Assembly: GCA_002482865.1 (NCBI GenBank)
Contig: DLGU01000101.1
Coordinates: 53,190 to 58,315 of the forward strand
DNA from: Porphyrobacter sp. UBA7686
GTDB taxonomy: Bacteria > Pseudomonadota > Alphaproteobacteria > Sphingomonadales > Sphingomonadaceae
Length of the DNA stretch: 5,126 nucleotides
Direction of reading: 5' to 3'
Numbering within the stretch: position 1 is the stretch's first letter; every line of letters starts with the position of its first letter. The translations under genes were made by a program, and so were the position numbers. Below, in pieces: positions 1 through 5,126 of this stretch. The notes beneath the pieces are model-generated. The model saw only the letters and a program-made list of their open reading frames with translations, ran no database searches and was not told the DNA's origin.

Positions 1-102
1 AGCAGAGCCTGCATTGCAGCGATGGCCGAGGCTGGGGCTGCGTCAATTTCAGTCGCCTGTTTCGCCCTGGTCGATCAGGATCACCGCCTCATTCACCCAT
101 AA
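1..102 (+). CDS. C-terminal end of an unidentified protein (partial, 5' end outside window)
   Basis: Frame 1 is open from the window edge to a TAA at 100-102 and gives 33 residues, ending in Asp-His-Arg-Leu-Ile-His-Pro. The piece reads like folded protein: an Ala-rich helix (ACIAAMAEAGA) followed by a beta strand (SISVACFALV). The other two plus frames also stay open over this short stretch but give Arg/Pro/Ser-rich text without such a pattern, and the minus frames are broken by stops. The helix followed by a strand ending in CFALV is reminiscent of the C-terminus of ComF-type phosphoribosyltransferases, but 33 residues are too few to assign a function. The stop is only 7 bases before the hairpin at 110-135. 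Confidence 0.5.
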   Translation, partial: SRACIAAMAEAGAASISVACFALVDQDHRLIHP

Positions 103-346
103 AACATAACGCCCGAGGTCTTTCGACCCCGGGCGCCACGTGACGAAACGGTGCGGATCCACCCTTGCGGGCTGTGGCAGCGACCCCCTAACTTCGCTGC
201 CGGGATCCAATCCCTATCGTTCAATCGGTCGCGCTGGCACCCCGCTGCCAGTTTGCGGTCCGATCACCCCCTGAACCTGACACCGGGCGGTGCCATTGTT
301 CGGTGGAGAACCCCTTGCGAAGGCTCCTGACGCGCTTCTTCCACGC
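103..346 (-). ncRNA. Candidate structured small RNA in the gap before hisI (unidentified)
   Basis: No convincing protein is encoded here; the one sizeable minus-strand frame (516-214) is Arg/Gly/Ser-rich and unlike folded protein. The region can form four consecutive stem-loops. One pairs 176-183 with 194-201 (8 bp) inside GGATCC 155-160/203-208. One pairs 224-228 with 260-264, closing 230-232/255-257 and CTGGCA/TGCCAG (234-239/246-251). One spans 271-303, with GGTG/CACC inside. One pairs 303-310 with 336-344 around a small CCTT-GCG-AAGG hairpin (313-323). The minus-strand terminator at 110-135 suggests a minus-strand RNA of roughly 200-250 nt. A few G-T pairs in the stems fit the plus sense better, so orientation is not certain. 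It does not match what I know of RNase P RNA, tmRNA, SRP RNA or 6S RNA, and no clear promoter was found. Confidence 0.3.
110..135 (-). terminator. Rho-independent terminator, best oriented on the minus strand
   Basis: The stem is 110-120 paired with 125-135 (11 positions) around a 4-base loop. On the plus strand there is one A-C mismatch (116/129). On the minus strand the same position is a U-G wobble, so the stem is fully paired, the loop reads GAAA, and it is followed by the T-rich stretch TTATGTTTTATG. On the plus strand the hairpin is followed by CCACGTGACG with no T tract. It therefore best ends a transcript coming from the hisI side, but may also act weakly on the plus-strand gene ending at 102. 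Confidence 0.6.
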
Positions 347-503
347 TGTTGCATTCGGCGGAAGATCAAACCTGTGATAGGCGCATTTTTTGCGTGCCCC
401 TGTTGTGTGCGTGCAACAATCGTCGCATGAGCGCGCCGCTTACGACATTTAGTGCGCACCGGGACGGACCCGCGCGCATCGCTTATCTGCGTGGAGTTGC
501 AAC
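347..503. other. hisI upstream region, no gene; GTTGCA/TGCAAC elements
   Basis: This is the remaining non-coding part between the stem-loop cluster and hisI. It contains GTTGCA at 348-353, TGCAAC at 412-417 (the 3' arm of TGTTG/CAACA, 401-405/414-418) and the 8-base palindrome GTTGCAAC at 496-503. TGCGTGC is repeated directly at 391-397 and 408-414, and there is a T6 run at 386-391. A weak sigma-70-like pair (TTGCAT 349-354 and TGTGAT 373-378, 18-base spacing) is the best plus-strand promoter I can offer and is not convincing. Confidence 0.3.
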
Positions 504-893
504 GTGACCGGCACAAGCCTGACCCCTGAAGAGCGCGAGAGCGGCGCGGTGTTCGCGCCGAAGTTTGACGCGGCGGGACTGCTCACTGCGGTGGTCGTCG
601 ATGATGCCAGCGGCGAGGTGCTGGTGGTTGCGCATATGAACGCCGAGGCGCTTGCGGCGACGCTCAGCACCGGCAAGGTCCACTTCTGGTCGCGTTCGCG
701 CGGGGCCTTGTGGATGAAGGGTGAGACATCCGGCAATGTCCTGACTGTCGTGCAGACGCTGGTCGATTGTGATCAGGACGCCCTGGTGATCCGTGCCGCG
801 CCTGCGGGTCCAACCTGCCACACCGGCGCCCGCAGTTGCTTTTATCGGCAGATCGATTTGCGCAATGGCGAACCGGTACTTGTGAGGGTCTGA
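504..893 (+). CDS. hisI: Phosphoribosyl-AMP cyclohydrolase (HisI)
   Basis: This cytosolic enzyme opens the purine ring of phosphoribosyl-AMP to give ProFAR, the third step of histidine biosynthesis. The 129-residue product is the usual size for the single-domain form, with no fused HisE pyrophosphohydrolase. Family motifs are clear: HMNAEAL (44-50), WSRSRG.LW.KG (62-73), SGN (76-78), VDCDQDA (87-93) with the Asp cluster that binds Mg2+, and [12 protein letters not shown] (104-115). Cys89, Cys105 and Cys112 are the expected zinc ligands. The start is GTG at 504, with GGAG at 493-496 seven bases before it; no in-frame ATG lies before the conserved core. A free-standing hisI away from the other his genes is common in alphaproteobacteria. 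The merR gene follows after 37 bases but has its own likely promoter, so co-transcription is not needed. Confidence 0.95.
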   Translation: MTGTSLTPEERESGAVFAPKFDAAGLLTAVVVDDASGEVLVVAHMNAEALAATLSTGKVHFWSRSRGALWMKGETSGNVLTVVQTLVDCDQDALVIRAAPAGPTCHTGARSCFYRQIDLRNGEPVLVRV

Positions 894-895
894 AC

Positions 896-911
896 TTGAC
901 GCTCACGTAAA
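896..911 (+). promoter_or_regulatory. Putative operator of the MerR/LiuR-like regulator
   Basis: TTGACG-CTCA-CGTAAA is a 16-base dyad with 5 of 6 matching positions per arm. It starts two bases after the hisI stop and lies 20 bases before the merR start. From memory, the LiuR regulators of branched-chain and fatty acid catabolism in proteobacteria bind dyads of this TTTACG/CGTMAA type. The overlap with the -35 element suggests autoregulation, with repression when the acyl-CoA ligand is absent. The family link is recalled and was not looked up. Confidence 0.5.
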
Positions 912-924
912 CGGAAGGTATGGA
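896..924 (+). promoter_or_regulatory. Probable promoter of the merR-acyl-CoA dehydrogenase unit
   Basis: A -35 element TTGACG (896-901, preceded by C as in alphaproteobacterial CTTGAC) and a -10-like TATGGA (919-924) are separated by 17 bases. The -35 lies inside the dyad operator. The -10 match is only moderate and sits close to the start codon at 931, so a transcript would be nearly leaderless; transcription may instead start elsewhere. Confidence 0.35.
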
Positions 925-930
925 GCGGGC

Positions 931-1416
931 ATGGCTACCGCTCCTGCACCCACCGGATCCTCGGATCCCGCCCAGCACGCTCCCAAGGATCCGGCCAGCG
1001 AGCCGCGTCGCAATGGCGCGCATCTCGACAGGCCCGATGTCCACGAGCGTGAACAGTTCACCATTTCCGATCTCACCTCGGAATTCGGCTGCACCGCTCG
1101 GGCGCTGCGGTTCTATGAGGATGAAGGCCTGATCAATCCGGCCCGAGTCGGTCTCACCCGCGTCTATTCCAAGCGCGACCGCGCTCGGCTCGCCTGGATC
1201 ATGCGCGCCAAGAATGTCGGCTTCAGCCTCACCGAAATCCGCGAGATGATCGACCTTTACGATCTTGACGATGGCCGCGTCGAGCAGCGCCGCGTCACGA
1301 TCGCCAAGTGCCGCACGCACATCGCCAAGCTGAAAGAGCAGCGCGACGACATCGATAGCTCGATCAAGGAACTCACCGATTTCGTCGCCGAGATCGAGAA
1401 GCTCGACCTCGGTTGA
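931..1416 (+). CDS. MerR-family transcriptional regulator, LiuR-like
   Basis: This is a 161-residue DNA-binding regulator. Residues 41-111 form the MerR winged-helix domain: helix-turn-helix FTISDLTSEFGCTARALRFY (43-62), the family signature RFYEDEGLI (60-68), wing RVGLTRVYSKRD (72-83) and the second HTH RARLAWIMRAKNVGFSLTEI (84-103). Residues 117-158 (Gln/Glu/Lys/Arg rich) form the dimerisation coiled coil. IREMIDLYDLDDG (103-115) is typical of the LiuR-type branch linked to acyl-CoA catabolism, not of metal sensors: there is no C-terminal cysteine cluster, and only Cys54 and Cys127 occur. Residues 1-40 are a Pro/Ala/Ser-rich, probably disordered extension. ATG 931 is the only reasonable start in frame and has GGAG at 922-925. 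The acyl-CoA dehydrogenase gene follows after 54 bases, which points to it as the regulated gene; the dyad at 896-911 suggests autoregulation. Family membership is secure; the exact ligand is inferred. Confidence 0.9.
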   Translation: MATAPAPTGSSDPAQHAPKDPASEPRRNGAHLDRPDVHEREQFTISDLTSEFGCTARALRFYEDEGLINPARVGLTRVYSKRDRARLAWIMRAKNVGFSLTEIREMIDLYDLDDGRVEQRRVTIAKCRTHIAKLKEQRDDIDSSIKELTDFVAEIEKLDLG

Positions 1417-1470
1417 GCCGATAGGCCCACCGCCACTTCAAATAATCTTGCTTACCAAAGGGATCATGTG

Positions 1471-3276
1471 ATGCCGACCTATACCGCTCCCACTCGCGAT
1501 ACGCGCTTCATCGTCAACGAAGTGCTTGATCTTGCCAGCTACGGCAATCTGCCGGGCTTTGAGAACGCCACGCCCGACATGATCGACACTGTGATCAACG
1601 AGGCCGGCAAGTTCTGCGCCGAAGTGCTCGCACCGGTCAATCAGGCGGGTGATGAATATGGCTGCACCCGTCACGAGGATGGAAGCGTCACCACGCCCCC
1701 CGGCTTCAAGGAGGCCTATCAGGCTTACGTCGAAAGCGGTTGGGGTACGCTCGGGCAGCCGGTCGAATATGGCGGGCAGGGCCTGCCCCACGTGCTCAGT
1801 TTCGCGTTGGAAGAATTCTCCGGCACGGCGAACCAAGCTTTCGCAATGTATCCAGGCCTCACCGCCGGCGCGATCTCGGCGATCCTTGCCAAGGGTTCTG
1901 ACGAGCAGAAGGCGGCTTTCGTGCCCAAGATGATCTCGGGCGAATGGTCCGGCACCATGAACCTGACCGAGCCGCACTGCGGCACCGATCTCGGCATGAT
2001 CCGCACCAAGGCTGTGCCGAACGGCGACGGCAGCTATGCGATCACCGGCACCAAGATCTTCATCTCGGCCGGCGAGCATGATCTCACCAGCAACATCATC
2101 CATCTGGTGCTGGCCAAGACTCCGGGCGCGCCCGATAGCGTCAAGGGCATCTCGTTGTTCATCGTGCCCAAGTTCCTGCTCGACGAGAACGGCGAACCAT
2201 CGGCGCGCAACGGCGTGACCTGCGGTTCCATCGAGAAGAAGATGGGCATCCACGGCAACGCCACCTGTCTGCTCAACTATGACGGCGCGACCGGCTACAT
2301 GGTGGGCGAGGAGAACAAGGGCCTCGCTGCGATGTTCATCATGATGAACGCAGCCCGCCTCGGCGTTGGCATTCAAGGCTATGCCCAGGCTGAAGTCGCT
2401 TACCAGAACGCGGTGACTTACGCGCTTGATCGCCGTCAAGGCCGCGCGCTCACCGGCCCGGCCGATCCGGCGGCCAAGGCCGACCCGATCTTCGTGCACC
2501 CCGACGTGCGCCGCATGCTGATGGACGCCAAGGTGTTCACTGAATCGATGCGGGCGCTGTGCCTGTGGGGCGCGTTGCAGGTCGATCTGACCCACAAGGC
2601 GCAGACCCCTGAGGAGCGTGAGCAGGCCGATCTGCTGATCGGGCTCATGACCCCGGTGATCAAGGGCTACGGCACTGACAAGGGTTATGACATCGCCAAC
2701 AACATGCAGCAGGTCTTCGGCGGCCACGGCTATGTGCGCGAATGGGGCATGGAGCAGTTCGTGCGCGATAGCCGCATCGCGATGATCTACGAAGGCGCCA
2801 ACGGCGTGCAGGCGATGGACCTGTGCGGGCGCAAGCTGGCTGCGGGCGGCGGCAAGGCGATCCAGGCCTTCTTCGCGATGATCGACGAGGAAATCGCGTC
2901 GGCCAAGCAAATCCCCGAACTGGCCTCGGTCGCCGAGAGGCTTGAAAAGGCGCTGGGCGAGCAGAAGGCCGCGACCATGTGGTTCATGCAGAACGCGATG
3001 GCCAACCCCAATCACCTCGGCGCTGGCGCGCATCACTATATGCACATCATGGGCATCGTGACGCTCGGCTTCTTCTGGCTGAAGATGGCGAAAGTCGCGC
3101 TGACCAAGCTTGCGGGCGAGCCGGAGGACAAGGCGTTCTACGAGGCCAAGCTGGTTTCGGCCAATTACTACGCCGAACGCTTCCTGCCCGATGCCGGCGC
3201 GCTGCGCCGCAAGCTCGAAGCGGGCAGCGAATACATGATGAAGCTGCCGGCCGAGGCCTTCGCCACGGCGGCGTAA
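1471..3276 (+). CDS. Acyl-CoA dehydrogenase with C-terminal extension domain (FadE/DmdC-like)
   Basis: This flavoprotein should oxidise acyl-CoA to trans-2-enoyl-CoA, the first step of beta-oxidation, passing electrons to electron-transfer flavoprotein. The 601 residues show a short N-terminal segment (about 3-34), the N-terminal helical domain (about 40-158), the middle beta domain starting with MNLTEPHCGTDLG (163-175) and containing ITGTKIFIS (191-199), the C-terminal helical domain (about 285-455) with QVFGGHGYVREWGMEQFVRD (414-433), and the extra C-terminal domain (about 465-595). Glu441 in IYEGANGVQ is the expected catalytic base. ATG 1471 is preferred over GTG 1468 because AAGGGA (1458-1463) lies seven bases before it. 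Members are often annotated as 3-methylmercaptopropionyl-CoA dehydrogenase (DmdC), but substrate cannot be read from sequence; a LiuR-like regulator favours medium/long or branched acyl-CoA. It is probably co-transcribed with the regulator and ends at the strong hairpin 3299-3335. Confidence 0.93.
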   Translation: MPTYTAPTRDTRFIVNEVLDLASYGNLPGFENATPDMIDTVINEAGKFCAEVLAPVNQAGDEYGCTRHEDGSVTTPPGFKEAYQAYVESGWGTLGQPVEYGGQGLPHVLSFALEEFSGTANQAFAMYPGLTAGAISAILAKGSDEQKAAFVPKMISGEWSGTMNLTEPHCGTDLGMIRTKAVPNGDGSYAITGTKIFISAGEHDLTSNIIHLVLAKTPGAPDSVKGISLFIVPKFLLDENGEPSARNGVTCGSIEKKMGIHGNATCLLNYDGATGYMVGEENKGLAAMFIMMNAARLGVGIQGYAQAEVAYQNAVTYALDRRQGRALTGPADPAAKADPIFVHPDVRRMLMDAKVFTESMRALCLWGALQVDLTHKAQTPEEREQADLLIGLMTPVIKGYGTDKGYDIANNMQQVFGGHGYVREWGMEQFVRDSRIAMIYEGANGVQAMDLCGRKLAAGGGKAIQAFFAMIDEEIASAKQIPELASVAERLEKALGEQKAATMWFMQNAMANPNHLGAGAHHYMHIMGIVTLGFFWLKMAKVALTKLAGEPEDKAFYEAKLVSANYYAERFLPDAGALRRKLEAGSEYMMKLPAEAFATAA

Positions 3277-3298
3277 GCCTCACTCGCCAATGAAATGA

Positions 3299-3335
3299 CC
3301 AAGGGCCGCCCTGCCATCCGCAGGGCGGCCCTTGG
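3299..3335. terminator. Bidirectional terminator between convergent genes
   Basis: This is a perfect 16-bp G/C-rich stem (3299-3314 with 3320-3335) with a five-base loop CATCC. It lies 22 bases after the dehydrogenase stop and 10 bases beyond the stop of the convergent M20 gene. T tracts are weak on both sides (CTTGTCT on plus, TCATTTCATT on minus; the minus one is better), so it likely serves both genes. Confidence 0.8.
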
Positions 3336-3345
3336 CTTGTCTGCC

Positions 3346-4848
3346 TTAGCGTTCGGCTTCGTCAGCCAGCGCGTAGAGGTAGTCGGCATAAGCCATCGTC
3401 ACCTCGTCAAGGCCATAGACCTTGGGGTTCGTGCTCTCGATCAAGAACCACTCATTGGGAGCATGAGCGCCGCCGCCGCGGCCAAGGCCGAATTGCGAGG
3501 CGGGCAGGTTCAACGGCGGACCGTTGAACACCACCCCCGGCCAACTTCCCGCATTGCGCGGGCGGATGGTATAGGGAACGCCGCTTTCGTCGAACATGCG
3601 CTTCTGGGCGCGGATCAGGATCGAGTCCTCCTCGGTCTCGTTGGGGCCATAGCCGCCTGAGACCGTTACCTGGACATCGTCGAACCCGCGCTTGGCAAGA
3701 TGCGCCCGCAGCTTGGTGACCGCCTCGTCCTTGGTCATGTTCGGCACCAGGCGGAATTCCAGCTTGGCTTCGGCGCGGCCGGGTAGCACGGTCTTGCCGC
3801 CTTCGCCGGTATAGCCCGCAACCAGTCCCTGAATATTGACCGTGGGCTGCGAGAAGAACCGCTCAAGGCTGGTGACGTAATCCTCATCATTGATCCACCG
3901 CCCGACGCCGAGCAGCGCCTTTTCCCCCGCTTCAGCGTCTGGCTTTACGCTCTGCGCGATCAGCTCTTTCTGGCGCACGGTCAGCGGCTGGACGTTCTCG
4001 AACCATCCGTCGATCGCCGGGGTATGGCCGTCATCGGCGACGAGCGTGTCCAGCGCCTTGACGAGCCGCCACGCCGGGCTTTCGATGCGGGCATGGTTGG
4101 ACGAGTGGATGTCGGTCTTGGGATATTTGTCGGACGTCTCACCGCCCACCACCAGCTGGAACTCAACCGCACCCTTGGCACCCAAGGTGATACCCGCGCT
4201 CCCGTCGCGGTTCTGATTGGCCGAGGGGATAAACACGCCGACCGCCTTCGATAGCGCAGCTTGCACCTCCGGCACGGCGACGACCTGATCGAAGTGGGTG
4301 GAGGCGACTTCCTCCTCGCCTTCAGCCACCAACACCAGATTGACGGGCAGCTTGCGGCCGCTGGCTTGGATCGCCTTGATCGCGGCGAGGAAAGCCATCT
4401 GCGGCCCCTTCTGGTTGACCACGCCGCGCCCGACAATGGCGGTGCCTTCGCCGGGGCGATCGACCAGCTTGGCATCGAGCGGTGGGGAACTCCATTCCGC
4501 CGGATCGAACTGCTTCACGTCATACATGAAGTAGATGCCGACAGTGGTCTTGGCACCCGAATCGAGTGTGGCAAAAACGGCGGGGACGCCATCGGTGGGG
4601 ATGATCTTCGCCTGCTGGAACCCGGCGTCGAGCGCCAGCTTGCGCATATATTCCGCGCCTTCGGGGGTGCCACGCTTTTCGGCGGCGATGGTGGGGAGGG
4701 CGACCCAGTCCTGCAACGCTTTGACCGTTGCGTCTTGCTGCGCCTCGACCGCCGTGACAAGCGCTTGGCGATTGGGCGTTTCGGCGGCAAGCGGTGCTAC
4801 CGCGAGCGCGATTGCCGCTGCCATTGTCATACCCGTCAGTCGTTTCAT
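3346..4848 (-). CDS. Exported M20-family metallopeptidase homologue with altered metal site
   Basis: The 500-residue product resembles M20/M25/M40 dipeptidases and carboxypeptidases: catalytic domain (about 30-235), dimerisation/lid insert with DIHS (246-249), and the return of the catalytic domain with GGGAHAPNEW (458-467). Residues 1-22 are a Sec signal peptide (Lys-Arg, hydrophobic MTMAAAIALAVAPL, cleavage near AA-E), without a lipobox cysteine, so the protein should be periplasmic or secreted. Several metal-site positions differ from the classical family. The usual GHYD is FMYD, with Met108 for the zinc-binding His and Asp110 kept. The bridging Asp of D-x-K-G is Asn145 (NQKG). The ISD ligand region reads IPSAN (207-211). 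Glu179, Glu180 and His462 are kept. It may be a divergent subgroup or a non-catalytic homologue. ATG 4848 is chosen because the frame upstream is low-complexity and the signal peptide starts here. It is convergent to the dehydrogenase with no evident functional link. Confidence 0.87.
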   Translation of the reverse strand: MKRLTGMTMAAAIALAVAPLAAETPNRQALVTAVEAQQDATVKALQDWVALPTIAAEKRGTPEGAEYMRKLALDAGFQQAKIIPTDGVPAVFATLDSGAKTTVGIYFMYDVKQFDPAEWSSPPLDAKLVDRPGEGTAIVGRGVVNQKGPQMAFLAAIKAIQASGRKLPVNLVLVAEGEEEVASTHFDQVVAVPEVQAALSKAVGVFIPSANQNRDGSAGITLGAKGAVEFQLVVGGETSDKYPKTDIHSSNHARIESPAWRLVKALDTLVADDGHTPAIDGWFENVQPLTVRQKELIAQSVKPDAEAGEKALLGVGRWINDEDYVTSLERFFSQPTVNIQGLVAGYTGEGGKTVLPGRAEAKLEFRLVPNMTKDEAVTKLRAHLAKRGFDDVQVTVSGGYGPNETEEDSILIRAQKRMFDESGVPYTIRPRNAGSWPGVVFNGPPLNLPASQFGLGRGGGAHAPNEWFLIESTNPKVYGLDEVTMAYADYLYALADEAER

Positions 4849-4858
4849 CACCGGTCGC

Positions 4859-4878
4859 TCTCCCTGTTGCGAGGGAGA
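4859..4878 (-). promoter_or_regulatory. Leader hairpin masking the M20 gene ribosome binding site
   Basis: TCTCCCT-N6-AGGGAGA forms a perfect 7-bp stem with a six-base loop. On the minus strand the downstream arm, AGGGAGA (4865-4859), is the best Shine-Dalgarno sequence for the start at 4848, 10 bases away. The folded leader would hide it. I see the pairing; the regulatory role is inferred. Confidence 0.4.
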
Positions 4879-4902
4879 AGAGGTAACAGCCGCCTTTGGT
4901 TT

Positions 4903-4918
4903 CGCAATGGCTATTGCG
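4903..4918. repeat. Small inverted repeat in the M20 upstream gap
   Basis: CGCAAT-GGCT-ATTGCG is a perfect 6-bp dyad with a four-base spacer, 55 bases upstream of the M20 start and 20 bases after the stop of the preceding gene. No T tract follows it on the minus strand (AAACCAAAGG), so it is a poor terminator. It could be an operator or mean nothing. No convincing promoter was found in 4849-4937. Confidence 0.35.
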
Positions 4919-4937
4919 GGATCGGAAGAGGCTTCGC

Positions 4938-5126
4938 CTACTCGAGCCTGCCCATCATCCGCTGCGAGCCAGCCTTGATCTTGAGACCGCTGGTAGCGGC
5001 GGGGGCGGCGGGGCGCTCCCACAGGCTCGCCGAGTTTCGTGGGACAGGCCGGGGTCGGGTGGGAGTTGCGGACGCACCCTGCGGCGCCTTCTCGCGTGTC
5101 GGCTCAGGCGCTGGCTGGCGGAGAGG
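4938..5126 (-). CDS. Proline-rich C-terminal end of an unidentified protein (partial)
   Basis: One minus-strand frame is open from the window edge to a TAG at 4940-4938, giving 62 residues. The first 45 are rich in Pro, Ala, Arg and Thr and probably disordered; the last 17 (GLKIKAGSQRMMGRLE with a preceding Ser) look like a short basic tail. The frame has a clean ending 89 bases before the M20 start, on the same strand, and reads more like protein than the two other minus frames, which are Arg/Pro/Ser strings or are interrupted. I do not recognise the family. It could be co-transcribed with the M20 gene, since no terminator with a T tract separates them. Confidence 0.45.
   Translation of the reverse strand, partial: PLRQPAPEPTREKAPQGASATPTRPRPVPRNSASLWERPAAPAATSGLKIKAGSQRMMGRLE

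Noticed and set aside
211..240. GTTCAATC at 219-226 as a tRNA T-loop
   Set aside because: The flanking bases do not form a T stem, and no acceptor, D or anticodon arms can be built around it.
103..346. Identity as 6S RNA, RNase P RNA, tmRNA or SRP RNA
   Set aside because: CCCCTGAACC at 268-277 on the plus strand recalls the 6S central bubble, but the two halves do not form the long 6S closing stem. The conserved cores of RNase P, tmRNA and SRP RNA are absent on both strands.
214..516. 100-codon minus-strand frame in the gap before hisI
   Set aside because: Arg/Gly/Ser-rich text with no domain-like pattern. It overlaps the stem-loop cluster and the hisI start.
155..992. Five GGATCC hexamers (155, 203, 955, 963, 987)
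   Set aside because: One or two are expected by chance at this GC content. Two are explained by the stem in the gap and three lie in a low-complexity coding segment; no common role is apparent.
1468..1473. GTG at 1468 as start of the acyl-CoA dehydrogenase
   Set aside because: It adds only one residue and lies four bases from the AAGGGA ribosome binding site; ATG 1471 has better spacing and gives the usual MPTY start of this family.
1438..3045. 535-codon open frame on the minus strand opposite the acyl-CoA dehydrogenase
   Set aside because: It is the antisense shadow of a GC-rich gene with few stop-generating codons. The His/Arg/Leu-rich translation has no recognisable family, while the plus-strand protein is a full-length family member.
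4903..4918. Inverted repeat as terminator of the upstream minus-strand gene
   Set aside because: The stem is only six pairs and is followed by an A-rich stretch, not a T-rich one, on the minus strand.
4849..5022. N-terminal extension of the M20 protein to the upstream ATG at 5022
   Set aside because: The extra 58 residues are low-complexity, would bury a clear signal peptide, and overlap the better minus-strand frame ending at 4938.

Overview
The window reads as a high-GC alphaproteobacterial chromosome, most likely from the Sphingomonadales (Sphingomonadaceae or Erythrobacteraceae). This rests on the style of the proteins (a free-standing hisI, a LiuR-like MerR regulator beside a roughly 600-residue acyl-CoA dehydrogenase, an exported M20 protein), the strong G/C bias at third codon positions, and GC-rich hairpin terminators. 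No transposase, integrase, phage gene, CRISPR array, tRNA or rRNA was seen. It looks like ordinary chromosome.

Layout. Positions 1-102 hold the last 33 codons of an unidentified plus-strand gene. Positions 103-503 hold no convincing protein gene. This gap starts with a hairpin that works best as a minus-strand terminator (110-135) and continues with an unusually dense set of stem-loops (155-344), so it may encode a small structured RNA on the minus strand. hisI (504-893, +) encodes phosphoribosyl-AMP cyclohydrolase of histidine biosynthesis. Two bases after its stop comes a dyad, TTGACG-N4-CGTAAA, that overlaps a plausible promoter for the MerR-family regulator (931-1416, +). The regulator is followed after 54 bases by an acyl-CoA dehydrogenase with the extra C-terminal domain (1471-3276, +). 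The two probably form an autoregulated fatty-acid or branched-chain acyl-CoA catabolic unit.

A perfect 16-bp stem-loop (3299-3335) separates this unit from a convergent minus-strand gene, an exported M20-family metallopeptidase homologue (4848-3346). In that protein several metal-ligand positions of the family appear substituted. Its Shine-Dalgarno sequence lies inside a hairpin in the leader. Upstream of it, 5126-4938 on the minus strand is the proline-rich C-terminal end of another, unidentified gene.

The points most worth a second look are the altered active site of the M20 protein, the structured intergenic region before hisI, the putative LiuR-type operator, and the sequestered ribosome binding site of the M20 gene.
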